Below are positions 1 through 6,035 of a stretch of 6,333 nt of DNA, piece after piece (within the stretch, counting starts at the first letter, position 1; each line of letters begins with the position of its first letter). The stretch lies in assembly GCA_009927245.1 (NCBI GenBank), contig RFNI01000221.1:1-6333 (forward strand), written 5' to 3'. The position numbers and the translations under genes are program-made. Origin of the DNA: Actinomycetota bacterium. GTDB lineage: Bacteria > Actinomycetota > Actinomycetes > Actinomycetales > Microbacteriaceae. The notes below the pieces were generated by a model, which was given only the letters and a program-made list of their open reading frames with translations, had not been told where the DNA came from and made no database searches.

Positions 1-1199
1 GCATATGGCACTCTTTGAGACTTGAGCTCTGCTTCAATGCTTGGGGTTAGTGCGTTGGTTCTGTAGAGAATGGCAATCTGGCTATAGGCAATACCTTCTC
101 CGTGGTGTTCTTGAATCTGGTCAACAATGAAACCAGCTTCATGTCTTTCATCAACTGCTGTGAACTGAATGATCTTTTCACCAGCACCGGCATCAGTCCA
201 AAGGTTCTTATCTGGACGATCAAAGTTCTTAGCGATAACAGCGTTAGCTGCAGAGAGAATGTTCTGAGTAGATCGATAGTTCTGCTCAAGCAAGATGGTG
301 TGCGCTCCAGCAAAGTCTTTGCTGAACTCAGAGATGTTTCTGATATCCGCTCCACGGAAGGCATAGATTGACTGGTCGCTGTCACCAACAACCGTTAGAG
401 AAGCTGGACCTAGTAGTTCGCCAGTCTTTGGATCTGGTTGAGCTTGAGAGGCTGGGATTGGCTTAGTGAGTTCTCGAATGAGTGAATACTGTGCATGGTT
501 GGTGTCTTGATACTCATCAACCAGGATGTGTCTGAACTTACGTTGGTAGTTAGCGGCCACCTCAGGGAATGCTCTGAGTAAGAAGACGGTCTCACCAATT
601 AGGTCATCAAAGTCAAAAGCGTTGTTGCGCTTTTTCTCATGTTCGTAGGCTGTGAAGATTTCAGCAATAGCGCTCGACTTTGGATTCTTAGTATCAACAT
701 TTGAAGCAAAGTCTTCTGCAGTTTGTAGTTCGTTCTTAGCTTTAGAGATTACAGCTGCAACGGTCTGTGGTTTTAGATTGTCGATGTCATAACCACCGGC
801 TTTGATGAGCCTCTTGATCAGAGCTCTGGTATCGCCAGTGTCATAAACGGTGAAGTTTGAGTTGTGCCCTAGACGTTCGGCTTCTCTACGAAGGATTTGC
901 AAACAAGCAGAGTGGAAAGTTCTTATCCACATTCCCTCAGGGTCGCCAACCAAGTGTCTAATGCGCTCACGCATTTCATTGGCTGCCTTGTTAGTAAAGG
1001 TGATAGCCAAGATCTGTGAAGGCCACGCTTCTTTGTTACCCAGAAGGTGAGCAATACGGTGGGTTAGCACCCTAGTCTTACCTGAACCTGCACCAGCAAC
1101 AATCAGAAGAGCTGGCCCTCGGTATAGGACAGCCTCACGCTGCTGAGGGTTAAGCCCTTCTAGCAGAGCGTCTGAGTTAGTGGGTTCTAAGTAGTTCAT
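1..1199 (-). CDS. pcrA: ATP-dependent DNA helicase PcrA/UvrD (UvrD/Rep family, SF1A), N-terminal part; 3' end beyond window
   Basis: This encodes the first 399 residues of a superfamily 1A 3'-5' DNA helicase, the type that unwinds DNA in nucleotide excision repair and clears replication obstacles in the cytoplasm. Visible motifs in order: Q motif LNPQQREAV (16-24), Walker A AGAGSGKT (35-42), motif Ia ITFTNKAANEMR (66-77), motif Ib TFHSACLQILR (94-104), Walker B VDEYQDTN (227-234), motif III VVGDSDQSIYAFRGA (270-284) and motif IV LEQNYRST (304-311). A short insert (about 251-265, with PDPKTGELLGP) precedes motif III, as I recall from actinobacterial homologues. Motifs V and VI should lie past the left edge. 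The ATG at 1199-1197 is well fixed because an in-frame TAA sits two codons upstream (1205-1203), but no strong Shine-Dalgarno precedes it. It lies 33 nt after the phosphodiesterase gene. The frame is open to the edge, with no sign of breakage. The choice between the names pcrA and uvrD1 is uncertain; the family is not. Confidence 0.96.
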   Translation of the reverse strand, partial: MNYLEPTNSDALLEGLNPQQREAVLYRGPALLIVAGAGSGKTRVLTHRIAHLLGNKEAWPSQILAITFTNKAANEMRERIRHLVGDPEGMWIRTFHSACLQILRREAERLGHNSNFTVYDTGDTRALIKRLIKAGGYDIDNLKPQTVAAVISKAKNELQTAEDFASNVDTKNPKSSAIAEIFTAYEHEKKRNNAFDFDDLIGETVFLLRAFPEVAANYQRKFRHILVDEYQDTNHAQYSLIRELTKPIPASQAQPDPKTGELLGPASLTVVGDSDQSIYAFRGADIRNISEFSKDFAGAHTILLEQNYRSTQNILSAANAVIAKNFDRPDKNLWTDAGAGEKIIQFTAVDERHEAGFIVDQIQEHHGEGIAYSQIAILYRTNALTPSIEAELKSQRVPY

Positions 1200-1232
1200 A
1201 ACTTAGCCATCTTAGGTTGCACCGGGGACAGT
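1200..1232. other. 33-nt spacer between the phosphodiesterase and helicase genes
   Basis: This is the longest non-coding stretch in the window. On the minus strand it has no stable hairpin followed by T residues, no recognisable -35/-10 pair and no strong Shine-Dalgarno before the helicase ATG. It holds an ATG at 1210-1208 that opens a four-codon frame ending in TGA (1198-1196), which overlaps the helicase start codon; I consider this incidental. Read-through from the upstream genes into the helicase is the simplest reading. Confidence 0.6.
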
Positions 1233-2093
1233 TCAGCCTCGGTCGCTCAGCACACGCCGAAGCAGGTCTGGATGGTCAGCAAAAATCGCGTCTACCCCGG
1301 TCTCGATGATGCGCTCGTAATACTCGTCGATGCTGGTGCTAGCCTCTTCCGCCCTAGCTGTATAGGCCCAAACCTGGAGACCCACTTCGTGACAGCTACC
1401 AACCCAATCTTCAGCAAAGAGCATCTCTATAGAGATAGTTAGACCCTGGAGGTTCTGAGCTAGGTACTGAAGATCAAACTCTTTCAAGGATGTGTCTTCT
1501 AGAGCAAATAGGTAGTTTGCTGAAGTATCTGAAAGATGCTTCTTAGCATCTAGTAATACCTCTAGATCAAATGACTCAATGAAGTATTCGCAGTCAGCAG
1601 TGGATGCCTTGATATCTTCTGCAGCTAACTCCCCGATGGTCTTGCTGAGGTGGTTTAGATGAGAGCCACTCTTTAGTTCAACAACCAATAGCTTCTTTGC
1701 AATAAAGTCTGCTGCTAGGAGGTCCTTGAAAGTTGGAATCTCAAATTGGTTATCAAAGACAGCACTGCCTGGTCTTTGGTCAGGAAGTCTTTCAACAGCC
1801 TTTAGTTGCTTGAGTTCTGAAAGCGTAAAGTCTTCTGAGAACCAATCAGTAGTTGGTGAATTGTGTAGTTCACCATTTCGTCTTTTGTTAGTGAAGCTCT
1901 CTAGTGTTTGAACATTTGTAGTTCCACTGAGAGTGTTCTCGTGACGAATGACAAGTTCTTGATCTTTGGTTGTGACTAGATCGAATTCGATTCCATCGGC
2001 ACCTTGTTGAATACCTAGTTCAAAAGCTTCTAAGGTGTTCTCTGGTCGATATGCGCTAGCACCTCGATGAGCGATTACCAAAGGTGCGCTCAT
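1233..2093 (-). CDS. glycerophosphodiester phosphodiesterase (GDPD family, cytoplasmic)
   Basis: Predicted 286-residue enzyme hydrolysing glycerophosphodiesters (deacylated phospholipid headgroups) to glycerol-3-phosphate and an alcohol. The GDPD TIM-barrel signature is clear: IAHRGAS (7-13) with the His-Arg pair H9/R10, RPENTLEAF (16-24) with E18/N19, GADGIEFDL (31-39) with metal-ligand candidates E36 and D38, and the second catalytic His H51 in VIRHE. Later come EIPTFKDLL (118-126), VVELK with E139 (137-141), VWAYT (241-245) and a C-terminal GVDAIFADHPDLL (266-278). There is no signal peptide or membrane segment, so it should act in the cytoplasm. I chose the ATG at 2093 because it places HRG at the family-typical position near residue 9. 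The frame stays open to an ATG at 2141, but that adds 16 unrelated residues inside guaA. The gene starts 7 nt after the guaA stop with only a weak, distant GGGA-type ribosome site, suggesting translational coupling. The exact substrate is not predictable, so I give no gene symbol. Confidence 0.93.
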   Translation of the reverse strand: MSAPLVIAHRGASAYRPENTLEAFELGIQQGADGIEFDLVTTKDQELVIRHENTLSGTTNVQTLESFTNKRRNGELHNSPTTDWFSEDFTLSELKQLKAVERLPDQRPGSAVFDNQFEIPTFKDLLAADFIAKKLLVVELKSGSHLNHLSKTIGELAAEDIKASTADCEYFIESFDLEVLLDAKKHLSDTSANYLFALEDTSLKEFDLQYLAQNLQGLTISIEMLFAEDWVGSCHEVGLQVWAYTARAEEASTSIDEYYERIIETGVDAIFADHPDLLRRVLSDRG

Positions 2094-2100
2094 TAGTTTC

Positions 2101-3702
2101 TTATTCCCACTCAATGGTGCCAGGTGGCTTGCTAGTAACATCTAGCACCACTCGGTTGACACCTGAGACTTCGTTAGTGATACGGTTGGAGATTTTTGCT
2201 AGTAGGTCATAAGGAAGTCTTGACCAGTCAGCTGTCATTGCATCCTCGCTTGAGACGGGTCTAAGCACAATCGGGTGGCCGTAACTTCTACCATCGCCCT
2301 GCACACCAACAGATCTAACATCAGCTAGCAGTACTACTGGGCACTGCCAGATTTCACCATCGAGACCAGCTGCGGTTAGTTCTGCACGAACAATGGCATC
2401 TGCTTGACGAAGTAGATTCAGACGTTCCTTAGTAACCTCACCAACAATACGAATACCAAGACCTGGGCCTGGGAATGGCTGTCTACCAACAATCTCGTGC
2501 GGTAGTCCAAGTTCTTTACCAATGGCTCTAACCTCATCCTTGAACAAGGTTCTCAATGGTTCAACAAGTTCAAACTGGAGGTCATCAGGTAGTCCGCCAA
2601 CGTTGTGGTGACTCTTGATGCCTGCTGTGACTCCTCCACCAGATTCAACAACATCTGGATATAAGGTTCCCTGAACTAGGAACTTGATTGGACGATTATC
2701 TGCCTTAGATTCTGCAATCAGTCGAGCCTGAGCATCTTCGAATGAACGAATGAACTCTCTACCGATAATCTTTCGCTTGGTCTCAGGGTCTGTTACCCCG
2801 GCAAGAGCAGTCAGGAACTTCTCTTCTGCATCAACAGTTACCAGTCGAATACCGGTAGCAGCAACATAGTCACGCTCAACCTGTTCAACTTCACCTGAAC
2901 GCATCAAACCGTGGTTCACGAAAATACAAACCAACTGATCGCCAACAGCTTTGTGAACAAGCGCTGCTGCAACAGCAGAGTCAACACCACCAGAGAGACC
3001 ACAGATAACTCTGTCTTCCCCTACCTGAGCTTTGATCTTGGCAACTTGGTCAGCAATAACGTTTCCGCTGTTCCAATCAGCTGGAATACCAGCTGCATTG
3101 TGCAGGAAGTTCTCCAGAACATTCTGACCAAACTGAGAGTGCTTTACCTCAGGGTGCCACTGCACTCCATAAATCTTCTTCTCACTGCTAGCAAAAGCTG
3201 CTACCGGAGTAGTTGCAGTGCTAGCTAAAACTTCAAAACCATCCGGGGCAACCATGACCTGGTCTCCGTGGCTCATCCAACAAATCTGAGCATCAGGTTG
3301 CCCTTCAAGAATCTCTCCACCTGCAGTTACCTTTAGATCTGTTGCTCCATACTCACGCAGACCAGTCTTATCAACTCGACCGCCTAGAGCTTGGGCTAGA
3401 ACCTGGAACCCGTAGCAAATACCTAGTACTGGAACACCTAGTTCAAGGATGCCCTTATCTAGCTGAGGCGAACCTGGTTCATAAACACTTGAAGGACCAC
3501 CAGAGAGAATGATCGCCAACGGGTTCTTAGCCTGAACTTCTGCTGCGCTCACATTGTGGTGAACAATCTCGCTATAGACCCCGGCCTCACGGACACGTCT
3601 AGCGATTAGCTGTGCGTATTGAGCACCAAAATCTACAACAAGAACTGGACGATTAGTTGATTCACTAATTCTCTTTACCTGCCTTTGCAGCGAAAATCTC
3701 AT
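2101..3702 (-). CDS. guaA: GMP synthase (glutamine-hydrolysing)
   Basis: Catalyses XMP + ATP + glutamine to GMP, the last step of guanine nucleotide synthesis, in the cytoplasm. Read from the ATG at 3702 it has 533 residues. A class I glutamine amidotransferase domain (about 19-205) carries LVVDFGAQYAQL, the nucleophile C96 in GICYGFQ, and the catalytic H183/E185 in VQWHPE. The ATP-pyrophosphatase domain follows with the P-loop SGGVDS (237-242). The C-terminal dimerisation and XMP-binding domain has PFPGPGLGIRIVGE (409-422) and ends with KPPGTIEWE. All key residues are present and the length is normal. Its start is uncertain. The ATG at 3702 is the only ATG/GTG/TTG available; it overlaps DUF3817 by 38 nt and adds MRFSLQRQVKR, which does not look like the family. 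An ATT at 3669-3667 would give (M)SESTNRPVLVV, the expected short N-terminus, and touches the DUF3817 stop codon; see the separate entry. Either way translation is probably coupled to the gene before it. Confidence 0.98.
   Translation of the reverse strand: MRFSLQRQVKRISESTNRPVLVVDFGAQYAQLIARRVREAGVYSEIVHHNVSAAEVQAKNPLAIILSGGPSSVYEPGSPQLDKGILELGVPVLGICYGFQVLAQALGGRVDKTGLREYGATDLKVTAGGEILEGQPDAQICWMSHGDQVMVAPDGFEVLASTATTPVAAFASSEKKIYGVQWHPEVKHSQFGQNVLENFLHNAAGIPADWNSGNVIADQVAKIKAQVGEDRVICGLSGGVDSAVAAALVHKAVGDQLVCIFVNHGLMRSGEVEQVERDYVAATGIRLVTVDAEEKFLTALAGVTDPETKRKIIGREFIRSFEDAQARLIAESKADNRPIKFLVQGTLYPDVVESGGGVTAGIKSHHNVGGLPDDLQFELVEPLRTLFKDEVRAIGKELGLPHEIVGRQPFPGPGLGIRIVGEVTKERLNLLRQADAIVRAELTAAGLDGEIWQCPVVLLADVRSVGVQGDGRSYGHPIVLRPVSSEDAMTADWSRLPYDLLAKISNRITNEVSGVNRVVLDVTSKPPGTIEWE
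3665..3680 (-). promoter_or_regulatory. candidate ATT start codon and ribosome site of guaA, overlapping the DUF3817 stop
   Basis: On the minus strand an AGG (3680-3678) lies 8 nt before ATT (3669-3667), which is in frame with guaA. The last base of this ATT is the first base of the DUF3817 TAG stop (3667-3665), giving a one-base stop/start overlap of the kind used for reinitiation. Starting here would produce a 522-residue GuaA beginning (M)SESTNRPVLVVDFG. AUU starts are rare but documented, as in infC and pcnB of E. coli. The upstream ATG at 3702-3700 has its own candidate site, AAAGG at 3710-3706, but with only 3 nt of spacing. Which start is used is an inference. Confidence 0.45.
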
Positions 3703-4084
3703 TCACCTTTACTGTGTATTGACGCTCAATAAAGAATGAGCTCAGCGGAATGATTCCACCGAGGGCAATAAGAATGAAGTCCATGAACTTCAGCTCTGCC
3801 AATCTCCATAGCCTGAAGTCTGCAAATAGGTAAACGACGTAGAGAAAACCGTGAATCTGTAAAAGGGTCTTAGAGATATCGATTCCCTCCTCTGGGAATC
3901 CAGTGTCATCAACTGGGTTAGGCACCAGCCCTAAGAAACCTGCATTACCGCCAGACCAGATGGTCAATCCAAAGGCATACTTCAGCACCATCTCAACAAC
4001 TACGAGCAGCAGGAAGATACCGGTAATTAGGGAGCTGGCTCGGTAGAAAGAGATAGCCGATTTGGCTTGGGCTGGGGAGGTCAT
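3665..4084 (-). CDS. DUF3817 family integral membrane protein
   Basis: A 139-residue protein recognised as DUF3817 from its overall pattern: an N-terminal FYRASSLITG (13-22), a long hydrophobic helix running into EMVLKYAFGL (about 18-40), a central IHGFLYVVYLFADF (77-90), and a final helix FILIALGGIIPLSSFFIERQ (103-122). Three membrane segments are predicted by eye, at about 18-38, 74-93 and 101-119, with a charged C-terminal tail. Its biochemical role is unknown to me. From memory, members of this family commonly precede guaA in actinobacteria, but that does not establish a function in GMP synthesis. It begins 4 nt after the SURF1 stop. The only ribosome-site-like sequence, GGGGA, is directly against the ATG and lies in a small hairpin, so initiation may depend on ribosomes finishing SURF1. 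Its 3' end overlaps the guaA reading frame. Confidence 0.88.
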   Translation of the reverse strand: MTSPAQAKSAISFYRASSLITGIFLLLVVVEMVLKYAFGLTIWSGGNAGFLGLVPNPVDDTGFPEEGIDISKTLLQIHGFLYVVYLFADFRLWRLAELKFMDFILIALGGIIPLSSFFIERQYTVKVNEIFAAKAGKEN

Positions 4085-4089
4085 TCCCC
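4074..4089 (-). promoter_or_regulatory. small hairpin with the DUF3817 start codon in its loop
   Basis: On the minus strand GGGGA (4089-4085) can pair perfectly with TCCCC (4078-4074), leaving the six-base loop ATGACC that contains the DUF3817 start codon (4084-4082). The 5' arm is also the only ribosome-site-like sequence and overlaps the last base of the SURF1 stop codon TAG (4091-4089). The stem has five base pairs, four of them G-C. It could limit independent initiation and favour coupling to SURF1 translation. The complementarity is seen directly; the regulatory role is inferred, and a stem this short could arise by chance. Confidence 0.3.
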
Positions 4090-4901
4090 TATTTTACATG
4101 CTGCTTGATGTATGCATCGGACAGCAGTCGCCACCAGATAAATAGCGCAAAGAGAGCAAAGACAGTCCACTCGATGGCATAGAAAGCACTCAGCCAGTTG
4201 ACCTGAGTATCAGACCTAGCAACGCCAATGGTTATTGGTTCAAGCTTCGGGATTGAACTGAACTGGCTCTCATGGGTCAGAGCCAAGACACCGGTATAGA
4301 CATCAGATTCTTTACTCTCATCCTGAGCGAACCAGATGTTGATCAACTGTGGGACTGAGAGCGACTCAAACAGCTTTGGGTCGCTGTATTCCTGAGGTGC
4401 TTCGCTAGGGATGTATCGACCGGTGAGTGGCTCAGCACCTGACAGCGCACCTGAAGAACCAGCGGTTGTAAAGATCGGGAGGTTGATCTTCTCCAAGACA
4501 TCTCTTGCGTTATCCTCGCCTTCAACGAATCCAACTGCAACAAAGATTTTCCCTGTTGGATTAGAGGCTGGAACTACTACCCAGTAACCCTGTCGACCAT
4601 CAAGCTGAATTCTGTTACCTACCAATACAGCTTGAGATGAACTCAAATAGATTTCGGCCTGAACTTCTGAAAGTACTTTGTCTTTAACTTGTTTAGAGAT
4701 CTCCATAAAGGTAAAGGGCTCCCCCGCCTGAGCTATTTCTTCTAATGCAAGAACCTGGACTTTATCCCAGCTCTCGTTATCTGAATTAGGAATAACAGAT
4801 CTGGTTACCTGCCACTGAGCTAGGGCTGCAAATATTCCAGCCAAAAGAAGGCAAAGCAGCAGTGCGCCAAGCCACTTAATACTCAGTGCAAGTTTCAGCA
4901 T
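4089..4901 (-). CDS. SURF1 family cytochrome c oxidase assembly protein
   Basis: A 270-residue membrane protein of the SURF1 (Shy1) family, whose members help assemble haem a-containing cytochrome c oxidase. It has the family's two-helix layout: an N-terminal membrane segment (about 10-28) running into LAQWQVTRS (27-35), which matches the conserved G/AxWQxxR element; a large domain outside the cytoplasm containing GNRIQLDGRQGYWVVVP (95-111) and LTGRYIPSE (159-167); and a C-terminal segment (about 236-260) with the family-typical YAIEWTVFALFALFIWWR. The length is normal and nothing is broken. The ATG lies 3 nt after the guaB3 stop (TAATCAATG) and no Shine-Dalgarno is visible, so translation probably depends on ribosomes arriving from guaB3. 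Its target, cytochrome oxidase subunits, is not encoded in this window. The LLLCLLLAG in the first helix does not form a proper lipobox, so I do not call it a lipoprotein. Confidence 0.92.
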   Translation of the reverse strand: MLKLALSIKWLGALLLCLLLAGIFAALAQWQVTRSVIPNSDNESWDKVQVLALEEIAQAGEPFTFMEISKQVKDKVLSEVQAEIYLSSSQAVLVGNRIQLDGRQGYWVVVPASNPTGKIFVAVGFVEGEDNARDVLEKINLPIFTTAGSSGALSGAEPLTGRYIPSEAPQEYSDPKLFESLSVPQLINIWFAQDESKESDVYTGVLALTHESQFSSIPKLEPITIGVARSDTQVNWLSAFYAIEWTVFALFALFIWWRLLSDAYIKQHVK

Positions 4902-4904
4902 TGA

Positions 4905-6023
4905 TTAGGAGTTGTATGGAGCAACAACGGTGTCAACTCGTTGGAACTCTTTTAGATCTGAGTAACCGGTTGTTGACATTGCACGTCTAAGTGCACCCAT
5001 TAGGTTCGCTCTACCATCAGCAGAACTTGAAGGTCCCTGAAGAATCTGTTCTAGTGAACCGACACTGCCAACCTTGACTCTTTCACCTCTAGGAAGTTCT
5101 GGGTTATAAGCTTCTGCTCCCCAGTGCCAACCTGAACCAGGAGCCTCAGTTGCACGAGCAAGCACAGAACCAAGCATCACTGCATCTGCACCACAGGCAA
5201 TTGCTTTGACGATATCTCCTGAAGAACCCAAGCCCCCGTCCGCAATAACGTGGACATAGCGACCACCAGATTCGTCCATGTAATCACGTCTTGCACCAGC
5301 AACATCGGCAACAGCAGTTGCCATCGGAGCGTGAATACCTAGAACGTTACGGGTAGTTGAAGCACGTCCTCCACCAAAACCAACTAGCACACCGGCAGCA
5401 CCAGTTCTCATCAGGTGAAGTGCTGCTGTGTATGTGGCAGCTCCACCAACAATTACAGGAACATCTAGTTCGTAGATGAACTGCTTTAGGTTCAGCGCCT
5501 CATGTGTTTTAGACACATGTTCTGCAGAAACTGTAGTTCCACGGATCACAAACAGGTCAACACCGCTGGCTGTAACAACATTGGCAAACTCTGCAGTTCT
5601 CTGCGGAGAAAGCGCACCAGCAACTGTTACTCCAGCCTTACGAATCTGAGCTAGACGGTCACGAATAAGTTCTGGCTTGATTGGCTCTGAGTAGATTCGC
5701 TGCAAACCAGCTGTTGCCTCGTCATCGCTGAGTTCAGCAATCTCTTTTAGCTGCTTGGTTGGGTCTTCGTATCTAGTCCATAGACCTTCTAGGTCTAGAA
5801 CACCTAGACCACCTAGCTTGCCAATAGCAATAGCGGTCTCTGGAGAGACAACAGAGTCCATTGGAGCAGCTAGCACTGGTAGATCAAAACTGTATGCGTC
5901 AATGTTCCAAGCCGTTGAGACATCTCTAGGGTCTCTAGTTCTTCTAGATGGAACTACTGCAATGTCATCGAAAGCCCAGCTTCGGTTACCACGCTTACCG
6001 CGGCCAATTTCTATTTCGCTCAA
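4905..6023 (-). CDS. guaB3: GuaB3 family IMP dehydrogenase-related protein
   Basis: A 372-residue member of the IMPDH/GMP reductase TIM-barrel family, of the GuaB3 type. It lacks the CBS domain pair that brings canonical GuaB to about 500 residues. Family elements in order are LAAPMDSVVSPETAIAIGKL (51-70), PVIVGGAATYTAA (189-201), GVLVGFGGGRASTTR (211-225), IADGGLGSSGDIVKAIACGA (260-279) and VMLGSVLA (282-289). The IMP ribose and phosphate sites look kept (D262, G264, GS at 285-286). However, the catalytic loop, normally GPGSICTTR, reads GGGRASTTR, placing S222 at the nucleophilic Cys. The NAD-contact motif VVDTAHG is replaced by VIRGTTV, and no DRYFQ flap with the Arg-Tyr dyad is seen. Classical IMPDH activity is therefore unlikely. 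From memory, cyanobacterial GuaB3 has been reported as an active IMPDH while the actinobacterial counterpart's role is unsettled. It uses a TTG start 9 nt after guaB. Confidence 0.93.
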   Translation of the reverse strand: MSEIEIGRGKRGNRSWAFDDIAVVPSRRTRDPRDVSTAWNIDAYSFDLPVLAAPMDSVVSPETAIAIGKLGGLGVLDLEGLWTRYEDPTKQLKEIAELSDDEATAGLQRIYSEPIKPELIRDRLAQIRKAGVTVAGALSPQRTAEFANVVTASGVDLFVIRGTTVSAEHVSKTHEALNLKQFIYELDVPVIVGGAATYTAALHLMRTGAAGVLVGFGGGRASTTRNVLGIHAPMATAVADVAGARRDYMDESGGRYVHVIADGGLGSSGDIVKAIACGADAVMLGSVLARATEAPGSGWHWGAEAYNPELPRGERVKVGSVGSLEQILQGPSSSADGRANLMGALRRAMSTTGYSDLKEFQRVDTVVAPYNS

Positions 6024-6035
6024 CGGTATCTCCTA
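6021..6035 (-). promoter_or_regulatory. ribosome binding site and TTG start of guaB3, overlapping the guaB stop
   Basis: On the minus strand AGGAG (6034-6030) lies 6 nt before TTG (6023-6021). Its first two bases are the last two of the guaB stop TAG (6035-6033). This good site supports TTG as the start, giving MSEIEIGRGKRG; no ATG, GTG or other TTG appears in the next codons. It is the clearest Shine-Dalgarno in the window and suggests tight guaB-guaB3 coupling. Confidence 0.8.

Noticed and set aside
47..598. Short open frames on both strands within the helicase gene
   Set aside because: The helicase motifs are continuous in one minus-strand frame from 1199 to the window edge, so these are out-of-frame shadows and do not indicate a broken gene.
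1200..1232. Terminator or promoter before the helicase gene
   Set aside because: There is no stem followed by a T-run and no convincing -35/-10 pair on the minus strand.
2094..2141. Longer phosphodiesterase reading frame starting MLLASHLAPLSGNKKL
   Set aside because: The extra 16 residues overlap guaA's 3' end and precede the family's normal start just before the HRG motif; the ATG at 2093 fits better.
2911..3228. Plus-strand open frame of 105 codons within guaA
   Set aside because: It lies entirely antisense to the conserved guaA domains, has no recognisable protein features and no supporting context.
4343..4543. Second minus-strand frame of 66 codons inside SURF1
   Set aside because: It is an out-of-frame overlap with an intact SURF1 frame and has no family signal.
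4830..4880. Possible lipoprotein signal in SURF1 (LLLCLLLAG)
   Set aside because: The residues before Cys do not fit a lipobox, and the segment is the normal first membrane helix of SURF1.
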